Shown here piece by piece: positions 25,592 through 37,264 of a stretch of DNA of 64,000 nt. The first letter of the stretch is position 1; every line of letters starts with the position of its first letter. The DNA comes from Cyanoderma ruficeps. Lineage: Eukaryota; Chordata; Aves; Passeriformes; Timaliidae. The notes beneath the pieces were generated by a model. It had not been told where the DNA came from, ran no database searches, and saw only the letters and a list, made by a program, of their open reading frames with translations. The stretch lies in the NCBI GenBank assembly GCA_008694505.1, contig VZDJ01000041.1:3242417-3306416 (forward strand). The letters are read 5' to 3'. The position numbers and the translations under genes were made by a program.

Positions 25592-25804
25592 TTTCTTTTC
25601 ACTCAGAGGGTGTTTGGACACTGGCACAGGCTCCCCAGGGAAGTGGTCACACCAAGCCTGACAGAGCTCAAGAAGTGTTTGCACGATGCTGTCACGGTGC
25701 ACATGGCGTGACTCTTGGAGATGACCCTGTGCAGGGCCAGTAGCTGGACTTGATCACCCTGATGGGTCCCGTCCAAGTTCAGCTTTTTCTATGATTGTAT
25801 GATT
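25592..25804 (+). mobile_element. CR1 LINE 3' fragment
   Basis: Sense-oriented CR1 tail. Diagnostic segments are TTTCACTCAGAGGGTG, CACTGGCACAGGCTCCCC, CAGGGAAGTGGTCAC, a GACCCTGTGCAGGGCCAG stretch, and the terminal TTCTATGATTGTATGATT repeat. It is 5'-truncated and non-coding. Confidence 0.92.
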
Positions 25805-26040
25805 TTAAAATGTTTTGTTAATTTTACGTCTAATTCTATTTCTTCAAGTGTGAAGAATCTGGATTATTCTTCCCAGTCCATTCATGCCATGGTAAATTCC
25901 TTATGGTTGGTGTTCATTCATGAAAGATCACTGGGCCAAGTTTAGGGTGAAACACAGAAAAAGTTCCCGAAAATTAAGAAATTTCCCACTGCTAAGTAAG
26001 CCTGTGGTTTTTAATGCAGAAATATAATTTTCAAGATCAT

Positions 26041-26174
26041 ATTACATACATGTATATTGCATATAGCATATGCAATATGGCATGTTACATATAACATTTC
26101 AAAAGCACATTACGGACGTATATTACATATAGCATATGCAATATAGCATATTACATATAACATTTCAAAAGCAT
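26041..26174. repeat. Tandem duplication of a 66-68 bp AT-rich unit with hairpin
   Basis: Two adjacent copies, 26041-26108 and 26109-26174, share ATATAGCATATGCAATAT, TTACATATAACATTTC and AAAAGCA and differ by a few substitutions and one short indel. Copy 1 contains a perfect inverted repeat, ATATTGCATA (26054-26063) and TATGCAATAT (26069-26078), around a TAGCA loop. In copy 2 the left arm is altered. This looks like a local duplication with later drift. Confidence 0.88.
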
Positions 26175-27615
26175 ATTTTAAATTCAACACAATCATTTCC
26201 TTACAATTCTGTTCAGAAATTTGCTTTACTTATGCAGTTGAGTATCTGTGAAAAATCTGTTTAAGAAGAAAATATGGACACAAAATATGAATGGAAAATA
26301 TTTTATGATTCAAAAGTTCTTGCTACAACAGAAACAAGTAAGTTGAAGTGTTAGGATTCTTAAAATGAGAAAAGGCTTGCACGTTCCTGGATCCAGATCT
26401 GGATCACAAATAGACGAAGAATTAAAACCCACATAAATGAGGTGTATGCTTGAATAATAGACTTTCTAAAACTATACTTAAGGGTGACTAAATTTAGGCT
26501 TACTGATTAATTTGAAAAGCCAAAATGTTATTTAATTCTCTAGTACAACTCAGAAATATATTTTAAGTAAGTCATGTGAAGATACCCCAGATACCTACAT
26601 ATTAGAACACAGCAAATATGTAGATTACTTTATCATCTAATTGTCCACAAAAGGAGGGTTTTTTCTTTGCTTGTTATTCATATAAATCTACTCTTCTGAT
26701 TCATTATTAATCACAGTTCATGTGGTGATTTGGTGCAAAATGCTCATGACAGGATTTTTTTGTATTATAGTGAGTTAATGTGATCTGTACTGTAGTGCAC
26801 GTTTGTGACACAATCATATAGAAACTTAATTGGCTTCACAATAATGCCTCTGGCTATTATACCTAATACTATAAATTAAGAGATATAAATGTACATGTAA
26901 ATTAATATCTTTTTTTTGCTGTAGCAAAACTTGTCATCGAAAAAATGTGGATTTTCATGGCATTATTTCTGATCTGAAAGGTGATTATTTACTATTGTAG
27001 TAGCGTTTGTAAAAAAGGATTAAAATATAGTATGATCTTCATAATGCATAAATGGCCTGAATCAGTTATATAAGATTTAATTGAAGAAATGTGAAAGTGA
27101 TTTATTTTGAAAATATAGATCACATGAGACTATAATGAGCTGAGTATATCCCTCAACAGTGCTATGGTGGAATAATTTGGGCAGGAGGACTAGTGCTACT
27201 GGGTATTTGATTGAACATCAGTCAACAACAGAACACAAAAAAAGGACAGTGATGTATGAATATTGTGCATAGTAGCAAGACGAGTGTGTATAAAAACTTG
27301 TAGATTTCTGTCCTCTAGCACAGTTCCCTTTATATTTCACTTGGGATAATGTGTTTATACACCGTTTTCTTTATGTCCACTTAAAACGAACTAGGAAAAG
27401 AAAACAAATTTCTATTCTTGGCAGGAGAGTTTTGAAAAATCGTATGTATGTTACAATAAACGACTTGCAGAAGTAAAACTGTTCATAATGATGAATTCTT
27501 TTCAGAAATCAGTGAGGACAGAACAAGAGATATAGAAGTGACCATTTAGGTTAAATATTAACAAAAACCATAATTCAGGAATCAGAAGGGTTAGTTGTTA
27601 GGTTAAGGGTATTTA

Positions 27616-27710
27616 TAATCATAGGATTATTTAGGTAGGAAAAGACCTCTAAGATGATCATGCCCAACTGTTAAGCTAACAGTGCTAAGTTTAAGCTAGC
27701 ACTGCCAAGA
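27616..27710 (-). mobile_element. CR1 LINE 3' terminal scrap
   Basis: Antisense remnant of a CR1 3' end: AATCATAGGATTATTTAGGT, then GGAAAAGACCTCTAAGATGA, then CCCAAC and an AACAGTGCTAAG-like stretch. About 95 bp are recognisable. Confidence 0.82.
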
Positions 27711-29650
27711 TATTTGCTGTATTGCAATATTTACAATTATAAAAAGACATGACTAGAGATTGGAGAGATTCTTGACAACATTCACTGTGGTTTGGAAATC
27801 ATTGTAGATGTGATACAGGGCTTCTGACTTCTTTCAACATGGGACAACTATCCTGCAGTTAGCTGAACCCACAGGTTTGATAAGGCATTCTGGTTTCATG
27901 GAGGTCCTAATGTCCCCTCAGGTAGCACTCTGCAAACTGAGGATCTGCTGGTATTACTGCTACTGATGGGAAAAGTGAGGAATGGAATCCTTGGAAAAGA
28001 AGGTCTTTCCTTCTTCTGAATTTATTGTATGGTTTGGATGGGGTTAAGATAAAGAACAAGAAAATCAAAGCCTGAGCCATGGAGATGAGGTTTATCATCC
28101 CTTTGAAGAGACCCTTCCTTTTTCAGGACCTTTTGATAGGGCTAAAGAGAAAAAGGAGAAAGAGGAGAGGTGGAGAATACATGCTGCATTCCCATGTATG
28201 AGAAGTCAGCCCTCTACAGCCCTTCTCACTGAGAAAATTCAAATAGAATTTATAGCAAGAAAGCCTTTCCCGTGACAACCCGTTCACTGGTGGGTTTTGC
28301 CGGAATGCTTCATTAATAATGGATCTGCCCAAACTGTGGATTCAGAAACATACATCTATATTCTTTTTCATTTATAAAATAACTCTAAGGACAAGAAGTT
28401 TGAGATGACCAAAACTTTGCCAGTTTTCACTGTTAATAAGAAGTTCAGTTTGTCTTTTTTTTTAACCATGGTGCAAAATCAGCCTCATGTTTGGAGAGCT
28501 CTTCAGTACAGCTTGCTTTGTTCTAATTTGGTTATGTACAAAAATGTTTCTTCCTTAAGCCAGACTAATGTTGAATGTTTAATGAAGGAATCTGCATAAG
28601 ATGATGTGTAAGGTCTAAACTGCCTTGTGGTTTCAATCTCTCAAATCACGCAGGCAATAATCTTTTCTGCTGGAATCCGTTGTGTTGCTCAGAGCCACAT
28701 GGCAAGAATTTACTTGAGCTATTGACGAATGAGTATTTTTGCCACTTTATTTGTATCCTTTTGTAACCCCATTTTTTGATGGTATTCCTTCCTGCTCTTA
28801 CCTCAAAGCATGAAAGAAAAAGATATTTTGAGAAATGCTTTTGCCCCTGGCAGAGTTAATCCAGCCATCCTGCTGTGCTTATAGAGCCTGTTCTTTCCCA
28901 CCCACGGTGCTTCCTCCTCACAGATTAAGAGTCAAAGTACAGGATGATGCTGGCTCTGCCTGTGATGTATGATTCTGCTCTGCCATGGTGGCCACTGCCT
29001 TTTTTAAGATAAGGACTATCATTGATACCGTTGTGACAGATACGAACAAAGTCAGGATATAAGGGAGAACTAATAGCTTTTTTTAAAGCCATATCATATA
29101 TTTGGAAAGTGTGCAAGATTTGGGGTTAAGAATTTGGCAAGCAGCATCACAATCCAAACTGAATGTAGATTAGGGTTCATCTCCTGTTTGGCTCGTTCTG
29201 CTGTAAGCACAAGCAACTGCTGAAAATGAGATTTCCACCCCTTCTTCTTTCCTCTGTCTCTGCCTGTACTTTCCACCCCATTTACTTGCGCCAATATTAG
29301 TGTTTCTGTGATCAAGGAATGAAGGAGATGAGGAGGTGGCCATACAGAGAGCTGCTCCCTGCCCACCTCCCTGGTCCGTATTTCTTTTTGCAGATCTTTC
29401 TTCTAAGGAAACAGTTCCACAGAGTTGTCATGACGTTTTTATAGGACAATGCACCTGTATTTTGGCAGTGAATTTGGATGGATTGTGGCCTCAACATCAT
29501 GCTGTCAGTTCATACAGCGGAGTACTGACATTTATGTTAGCAGTAGAACAATAATGCGTTGTCATATTTGTGACTCAGGGATATATACTGCTGTAAGGGA
29601 TAAGTATATTTTGGATTGCTGTATGTCCTGTATGAACCACTCCATAGCAT

Positions 29651-30103
29651 GCTGGAGTATGTCCAGAGTAGGACAGTGGAGCTGGAGAAGGGGCTAGAGT
29701 GGCTGAGGGAGCTGGGAGTGTTCAGCCTGGAGAAGAGGAGGCTCAAGGGGGCCTTATTGTTGTCTACAACCCCCTGAAAGGAGGCTGTAACCAGGTGAGG
29801 GTCAGCCTCTTCTCTTAAGTTACAAGTGACAGAGCAAAAGGTAATGACCTCAAGCTGCACCAGAGGAGGTTTTGTTTATTAGGAAAAAATTTCTTCACCA
29901 AAACTGTTGTCAAGTGCTGGCACAGGCTGCCCAGGAAAGTGGTGGAGTCACCATTCCTGGACATACTTAAAAGACGTGTAGATGTGGCAATTAGGGACAT
30001 AGTCTAGTGTTGGACCTGACAGTTTTAGTTCTGTGGTTGGCCTCAGTGACCTTAAGGGCCTTTCCCAACTTAAATGATTTCCATGTTTCTGTGTTTCTAT
30101 GAT
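29651..30103 (+). mobile_element. CR1 LINE 3' fragment (longest copy in the window)
   Basis: Sense CR1 copy of about 450 bp. It includes a GCTGGAGTATGTCCAGAG segment, a CTGAGGGAGCTGGGAGTG segment, TTCAGCCTGGAGAAGAGGAG, GGAGGCTGTAACCAGGTGAG, a CTGGCACAGGCTGCCCAG segment, and a degraded GACCTTAAGGGCCTTTCCC tail ending in TTTCTATGAT. No intact open frame remains. Confidence 0.94.
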
Positions 30104-32536
30104 AGCACAGCTGGAATGAAGCCATAGCCTCTGTGCATAGATCTAGCTTGAACTAGATATTCAAGAGTGGAATTGATACTTTTATTGTGAATGTTTTACA
30201 ATAAAAAAAAATACTTTTACAAAACTGAAATAATTGTGATGCAGAAGTAGTTAGGTCTTCATGCATACGTCTGGTAACTGGCAAATATACCAAGAAGCTT
30301 AGACTGTTGTGAATAGCATTTCTTGACATTAATTCTGATCCTCAGTCCAGGTTCTTCTCTCTAGTGTTTCAGTTTTCCTTCTGTATGTTGATGACAGTCT
30401 TTCTGCACTCATTGTATATCTAAAGCATATTGATTTTAAAAAAAGCAAAAAAACTATAGAGGGACTTCAATTAAAGTCTAGTAGTAGAAGATATTTAACA
30501 CCATCTTAGGTTTTTCACAATTTTTGCTGCAAATTTTAGACTATATAATTACATAATATAGGAGTAAACAATTTCCAATCCTAATATATTAAGATCTTTA
30601 TCATTAACTGATACTATTCACAGATTGCAAAGCTTAACTTTTCATACAGCCCTGGTTATGACTGTGACTAGAGTAATCTGCATTTTTACTCCATGCAGTG
30701 AATGGCTGTTTGCTTCTTCTGATACTGTAAAAACTCTCATTACTTTGTGTTATTAGATGGCTTTAAAAAAAAGCCGTTTACTTTGTGGACAAATGTCCCA
30801 AAATGTCCCATTCTTTAAATGGGCTTGAATGTTTGGGTTTTTCTTCCTTTTTCTTGGAATTAAGTCTGCAATGAAACTGGGCCAAAATCAGAAAAAAAAA
30901 ATGATCCATTTTAGAGCTATTAAAATTTTCTATAAAGATTTTTATTTTATCTCTTATTTCTCATTATATGAGCTGTGTTTCATGCTTGTATACAGATTAA
31001 TGTGCTTTGATGATAATTGCATATTAAAAATAGATTAATAAATTATTAGCTCATTATGAAATGTGTTGTAGTACCAGTAACTTTAATTATAATTTATCTG
31101 CTGTGTAAGTAATCCTGAAAAATATTGTGGGATAATATATTAGTGTTGCAATTGCTCTCTTGTAGTGCTATATGATTAACACTGAAGACCTCAAGGAGTA
31201 AGTACTCTGGTCTCTGTGGCCACACATTCTTCAGATCTGATCTGAACCTGTAACTGAACCTATCATTAGCTCAACACACGGGTGAAAATGCTAGACCTCA
31301 GTGGAGGGTACAGTCTATCTTCTAGCACACAACTTGGGAACGTGTTCCACCTTTCAAATTGTCTAATATTTTTTCTAATTACTTCCTGTGAAAATTGAAT
31401 GTTTTCCTTTATGTACAGACCTACTTAGTGCTTGCCACTTTTCACATAAATAATATTTTCAGCCTTGTCTCTTAGAATAGGTAATCATTATTGTAGCAAT
31501 CTTGGTGTTTGTATGTATAAGAGATCTTTAAGATTTCTGATTTATGGAGGTTTGAGACTGCTGTGGCAAAAATGCACATATGTAATGTTTGTCATTACAT
31601 CTGAGGCTTGTAAAATTATTAAACTGTTACTTATTTCATAAGAGGCCATGTATTTAACTTTTTAATTAAAAAATTGTTTTTAAAAAGTAGTCCAGCGTGT
31701 AGCCTGAGACACACCTTCAGGAGGCAAAGTGGCCAGGTATGTTTCGGCCAGGTCTTATTTCACTTCATTTTCCTGGCGTTTTTTTTAAGGAAATATTAAT
31801 TTTTTTTTCACTGAAATATTACTGTTTATTGATTATAAGCACAAAATTACAGTTACTGTTTTTTATCTTTAGTGGAGCCAAAGTACTAGCACCTGGTATT
31901 TTCCATGAGCCAATTTGGAAAACATTTTAATGACAAAAATGGCTTGTCTGGCCATGTCTAGACAAAGTCTGTCCTGAGAACCCCTACAAAGAATAATGAA
32001 TTCTCACCTGCCTCAATCTGACCTGGAGCAGCAATGGAAACTTTACTTGGAGACTCTTGGCCTTTGCTTTCTCAGTGCCCTTAAAGGGAGATCTGCATCA
32101 AAATTATTTATTTGAGTGATAGGGGACCAAACAAACATCAGTTCCTCCTGATAACATATAGAAATGGGACTTACAAGACAGCCATTGGCCTTTGAGAGGT
32201 GCTGTTATCAAGACAACTGACATCTGTTTCCAGTTGGGTAATTATTTCCAGAGGATTGTGACGTATATTTCATATCCTTATGATATTAAATCATTATGAT
32301 ATGAAATAAGAAGTCTCGTACAGGTGTCCTCCTAGGCATAATAAACACTTTCTTCCCCTGCAGTTGTGGACACCAGAGAAGTTGCATCAAGCCTCTGACC
32401 AGCAGGATGCTTTGGTGCTTCTCTGTTGCCATGTGCTGAGAAAGAGCATAAAGTATCCCCGTGTGAAAAATGCAATAGAAGTCTAATATGATTTGACTGG
32501 ATTTGGCTTTGTCTGGTATTGGTAAAGCCACTGGCG
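30104..32536 (+). other. Intron-like DNA, no gene recognised
   Basis: Very AT-rich unique sequence with short poly(A) and poly(T) runs, for example near 30891-30901 and 31798-31809. No exon, RNA gene or transposon was recognised. Confidence 0.5.
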
Positions 32537-32783
32537 ATTCATAGAATCGCAGGGTGGTTTGGGTTGGAGGGCACCTTGAAGAGCATTGAGTTCCAGGCCC
32601 CTTGCCATGGGGGCCACTTGCCACTAGATCAGGGTGCTCACAGCCCCATCCAGTCTGGCCTTGAGCGCTTCTAGGGGTGGGACATCCCTAACTTCTCTGA
32701 GCAACCTGTTCCAGTGTGTCACTATCCTCACTGTAAAGAATTTCTTTTTAATACATAATCTAAACCTGCCCTCTCTGAGTTTA
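32537..32783 (-). mobile_element. CR1 LINE 3' fragment
   Basis: Antisense CR1. It starts ATTCATAGAATCGCAGGGTG, continues GGTTTGGGTTGGAGGGCACC, a CCACTAGATCAGGGTGCTC segment, a CCATCCAGTCTGGCCTTGAG segment, CAACCTGTTCCAGTGTGTCA, and TTTTTAATACATAATCTAAA. About 245 bp are clearly recognisable. Confidence 0.94.
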
Positions 32784-35206
32784 CGTATCATAGCTGACTT
32801 GGGCCTATTTAATTTTCAAAATATACCAATTATTACACCAAGTAATCTTGGTCAGTGTGCAGAATACGGATAGTTTTCACCTTTTTTGTCTGTTTGGTGG
32901 GTTTTGCATGTATGTTTGTTTTAACTGTTAACACTGACAGCAAGTCTATGGATAGGATCTGTAAAATTGATGCTGCAAATTTATACAAGTATGTTTAATC
33001 CTTTTTCAGGTTTTCGATTAAACCAATCCCATTGGTCAGGTGAGCTGTGTGATTGATCTGGGGTCACTTCCTGGGTATCCTGGGCCCTGCCATGTTTTAG
33101 GATTAGCCCTGTGGGGCAGTGTTGTGGCAGGAGAGGGGTAATAATCAAATATATCCCTACATCTGTAACTCCAGATAGCTTGGAGTTTATTCTAATATGA
33201 CCAGCAGTAAAATGGTTAGTAATATTGATTTTAGCAACTGTTTTGGGCTGTTTTCTTGCAGAAATAGGAAAATTACACTTTTTTGGCTTGCATTTAACAT
33301 TTTTTCTTGAATTCTGGTGTCTGATGCTGCTACTAGAGAATCACTAGCACAGTTCCGATCACTCTTTAATTTTGTACTTTGTAGCTAGTTCCAGCTGCTG
33401 CTACACATTTAGTCCAGACCTCTTGTGCTATTATGATCCTGATTTTAGCCCGTACAAAGAATTTTCAGATTATTTCAGAAGAAGAAGAATAAATGTCTTG
33501 AATTTCAGTAGTCTTTGTAATATTCTGGAAAATAAAAAAAAAGTAGAATCATACAGTATTGAATATTGTTATTCAATTAGAGAAAAGTTCAGGCAGAAGA
33601 ATATTGCAGAAATAAAGCTCATTTTTAGGTGGAAAAACTTGTTAATTCCAGCATTTGCACATACACAGTCATCAGGGAGTTATTGGGTTACATGTGCCTT
33701 TTGAAACATCTGTCAACTAAGCCAGAGATCTAAATGCAAAGCATTACAGTGGTTATATTTGTGGATTCTTAGATTTCCTAGTGGAATTTCATTTTGTATG
33801 CTAATCATTGCAGAGTACAGAAGTAAAAATAAGATTACATTTTTGCGCATATATCAGTGCTTTGGACGAATGATTTGCCCCGTTCTCTTTTAATTGTATT
33901 GTAACATAAAATACATTAAATTGAGTAGTATCATTTTTGTCTCAGTTATCCTGCTGTCAGTGTGGAAAGAAGCATATCATGTGCATGCTTTTTTTTTTTT
34001 TCCTTTTGTCCCAGTAATGAAATAACCTGCTGTGGAGGGCCTTGAGCTGCTCTGAACAATTTGCTACATGTTGTTGCTGATTGCTGTAGCCACACTGCAA
34101 AACTCATTTCATTGTTGTATAGTAAGTGGGCCACAATCCATTTGACAAAATGCCTCACTACATGACACTTAGGTGCACTCTATTGACAGTCTTTATTCAG
34201 TGTTAGTTCAGTGTTATGGTGTTCACTGTTACCTGATTTATAGGAATTATATACCAGGAAAGCTAACTTGTGGGCTGTTTAAGTGCAAGACGTAAAACAT
34301 TAACACATTTGCTTTAGGCAACTGTACCATTCCACACTATTGACCACACTATGTTTGTGATATTTGATATTTTTGATAAATACTGTCAAGGATAATCCAT
34401 CACAGGACGAGTTTCCAGAGTTTCAGGATGTTTGTTAAACTCTCATAACTTAAATAGAGGAGTGTTTCAGAAAACAGTATTTTACGTTTTTAAGTTGAGA
34501 AACAGGTTTTCTAAGTAAGAAAATTGCTAGGGAATCATTTCCAGAAGAATACAGCTGTCTTCAATTGTGTGTTCCAGATGAGACTGGGATGCAGCTGCCT
34601 GTTGCCTGAGGACCATATGTTTCTGTAGGTTGCATCGTTAACTCCATCCCATTCACATTTCGGGTGACCACCATTATAACAGGAAAAAAAAAGTGAAGTA
34701 ACCTTAGCAGTGCCTATGGTGTTTAAAGATTACTTTCAAATTGAGAACAGTTTTTGAAATAATTTAGTCATCAAGACCCGTCTGCTGGTCTCTTGTGTGT
34801 GCAGTCCCTCAAGACTCATGTCCTTTTTTCTCCTGTTGTACAACAGCTCTGTGAAGTCAAGGAGAATTGCTTTGTGTGGTTTGATACAGCTGACAAGGCA
34901 GTCAGAGTGCTGAGGACCTTGAAACAACCCAAAGAACTTTAGCTTGGCTTAAAAATCTCTGGATAAATGGTCTTGTTGATAAGGAAGCATTATGAAAGAA
35001 GCAAGTTCACTGAAGTGCATTACTTAAGTAATGCTTAAAGCAGCTGTAGTTCATTCACGTGTTTCATATAGTTAAATACAGAGATAAACTGTGCACCCTT
35101 CTGTTTATCACTCAGTGTAAATTGAATACATAACTAAGTCTCCTGCATGCCTCAGGCATTTCTCTGTGTGCTGCATTATCTCAGCTTCACTCGTGCTTCT
35201 CTAGAT

Positions 35207-35410
35207 TTAGGCTGAAAGGATAGCACATAGCAGGGTGGTTTGTGTGACTGCAGCTCGTGTCCGCTGCTGAGCTGCAGGGTCTGCAACACCTCTGTAAGCT
35301 GCCTCTTGGAGGAAGGCCTCCATCTGCTTCATGTCATAGCCCATCACTTTGGAGATGCAGGCAGAAAAGAGGTTATTGATGTTCAGCAGTATCAGACAGC
35401 ACAGAGACAT
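35207..35410 (-). other. Antisense small ORF, 67 codons, unidentified
   Basis: An ATG-started minus-strand frame of 67 codons ends in TAA. The first ~18 residues are hydrophobic (MSLCCLILLNINNLFSAC) and could act as a signal peptide. The remainder is polar and helix-like (KQMEAFLQEAAYRG, then PAAQQRTRAAV). Codon choice is GC-ending for many residues, unlike the surrounding AT-rich DNA. The ATG directly follows TTTCCTCTGTTAG, which resembles a splice acceptor. I do not recognise the protein. It may be chance, a pseudogene fragment, or a nested exon. Confidence 0.2.
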
Positions 35411-36689
35411 CTAACAGAGGAAACGTGGATAGATTCATGTGTGCATGGATAGGCAGGATAATGGATGGATCGGCATGGATACCAGAATAATGACAGCATG
35501 TTGCTGTACCATATTTTGAGATACTGGATCTAAGAGATGTAGCAGGGGAGTTGCTGGGGTTTGGGTTTTCTTTGTTCGCATGAATTGTAGCTCCTAGTGC
35601 TACCGCCTAAGCTGAGGTAGTTGTTCATTTAAGATGTAGCATTTCCAGGTTTTTTTGGGGACTATCACTTTTTCTAGGTTGAGCGAGAACTTCCTCTCAA
35701 CTGAAGGGTGTTGACACACAGTGGTCCTAAATATAGTGGAAAGTACTGTTTTCTGAAAGGGAATGGAGGCAGCTCTGGAGTATGAAACCACATGTACAGT
35801 CTGGAGGAGTTATGTAAGGACACTGCTGTTTGCAGAGCAGAGGCTTTTGCTACAATTAGTGCTGCTATACACTCTTTACGCTACAGCCATTGTAGCTATT
35901 AAAGAATAGCATTGCAATATGTTATTTTTCCCACTAATATTTAAAATTTCCAACTCGCCGCCTCCGCTCTCCCTTTTTTCCTGAGAGCAGTGGTGTTTTT
36001 GCACGAGTCAGGGACACAGAGAAATACAAATGAGGAGTAGTTGCTGTAAATTTGGGGCAACTTTTTAGCAGTGTTCTCAGAGATTGGACAAGCATGAGGT
36101 GCATGAGCGTATCCACTGATGGACACGTTTCTGTGTGAACAGAAATTTTGTGTCTGATAAAAAAAAGGTAATACAACTCCAGGGTAAAGTTTGTCCACCC
36201 GGTGTTTCTTACACAAGAATGATTCAACATGGTAACACAAACTGTGTGAGATATTTGGAGGTTACCTGTATGTGTGAATCTACACGTACAGATAACCAAA
36301 GGTAACCCTCGAACCACAGCTGAAATGCATAGGGTAGATTTATTTCATTATCTTGCTAACCACACCAGGTGACAGAGGGATGGGCACATGGCTCCATTCT
36401 AGCTGGCAGGAGGGGAGGGCTATAACACAAGGATTCCCCCATGTCTGTGAGAGTGTGTTATTTCTCCACAGGACTTCCACTTCTCAAAACAGGCAGAGAA
36501 TGAACAACATTAGGCATAATAAATGGAGTTTTCCCACACCAACAATTTTAGCATTCCCAGCTGCAAGGTCACTTTGAGAGAAATTATCCGCTCCTCTTCT
36601 GCCAAATCTTGCAGTTTTAACCCATTTCTAGCAAAATTGTGGAAGGCATGGTGAATAGATTTAAAAGCAGTAACGTTTACTCATCATAC

Positions 36690-37015
36690 AATTCCTTTTT
36701 TCCCTTCTTGCCTCCTCTAAGCATTCGCTGGCTGTTTCTCACTTTTTTCCTCATCCATCCCATGAATCACTTTAATCCCCATCACTCACTGTTTGCATGC
36801 ACCTTCTCATCTCCTTCTCCAGTCTTCTTATCCCCTTCCCTTTATTTATTCCTACTCTTCTGCCTTCTTTTCATTTTTGTTTCCTCTTCACTCATGTTTG
36901 AGTCTGTTTTTTTTTTTCAGTTTTCCACACCTATACATGCTCTAGTTTCTTCCTTCATTTTACAGTGTTTTTTCTCTGATCTCACTTCTCATTTTCTCTG
37001 CTGATTGTTTGCCTC
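36690..37015 (+). repeat. Long pyrimidine-rich tract upstream of SAM2 exon
   Basis: About 325 bp of markedly C/T-rich + strand sequence with many TTCTT, CTCTTC and TTTTCC elements. It ends roughly 140 bp before the exon acceptor. It keeps an open reading frame (36639-37004) only because pyrimidine-rich codons lack stops. It could bind polypyrimidine-tract splicing factors; that role is inferred. Confidence 0.6.
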
Positions 37016-37156
37016 ACACAGTTCCCTGTCTGCTCAGCCTGTCTAGAGGACTAACTTGTTAAAAGGCTTAAAGAGAAAATGGCGTCAGTCTGAATGGACC
37101 TTCATGTAATGGTTGCCATGTGCTCTTTTAATGATGTATTTTTGATATTATTTCAG

Positions 37157-37264
37157 GTGTTAAAAATTAGTTTGATTGGCCACCGGAAGCGTGTTCTGGC
37201 ATCTTTGGGAGACAGGCTCCACGAAGATCCTCCTCAGAAGCCACCTCGGTCAATAACCCTCAGG
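37157..37264 (+). CDS. ANKS1B: ANKS1B coding exon: end of SAM2 domain and start of linker
   Basis: This 36-codon internal exon is flanked by ATTATTTCAG and the consensus donor AGG|GTGAGT, phase 0 at both ends. It begins [20 protein letters not shown], the last helix of the second SAM domain of AIDA-1, and ends with the proline-rich [13 protein letters not shown] stretch. The HRKR motif (37181-37192) corresponds to the nuclear localisation signal reported at the SAM-SAM interface of AIDA-1, which links synaptic activity to nuclear entry. ANKS1B rather than ANKS1A is indicated by [11 protein letters not shown] and SITLR. Compared with the mammalian protein as I recall it, there are a few conservative changes (N to S, I to V, D to E). 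The preceding SAM2 exon is not in the window. Confidence 0.97.

Larger units (their letters stand above)
25805..29650 (+). other. Intron-like DNA with duplication and a CR1 scrap
   Basis: Strongly AT-rich sequence containing the 67-bp duplication at 26041-26174 and a short CR1 remnant at 27616-27710, both listed separately. No exon was recognised. Confidence 0.45.
32784..37156 (+). other. ANKS1B: Intron-like DNA upstream of the SAM2 exon
   Basis: AT-rich sequence with a poly(T) run at about 33991-34002. A coding-like minus-strand small ORF lies at 35207-35410 and a long pyrimidine-rich tract at about 36690-37015; both are described separately. No exon encoding the preceding part of SAM2 was found, so that exon is probably upstream of the window. 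Confidence 0.5.

Noticed and set aside
36639..37004. 121-codon frame upstream of the SAM2 exon
   Set aside because: It is open because the tract is pyrimidine-rich; composition is low-complexity Ser/Phe/Leu.
1351..37156. Missing exon for the first part of SAM2
   Set aside because: I looked for the expected end of that exon (a KKIWEVELIN-like coding sequence with a phase-0 donor) and found none. It is probably upstream of the window.
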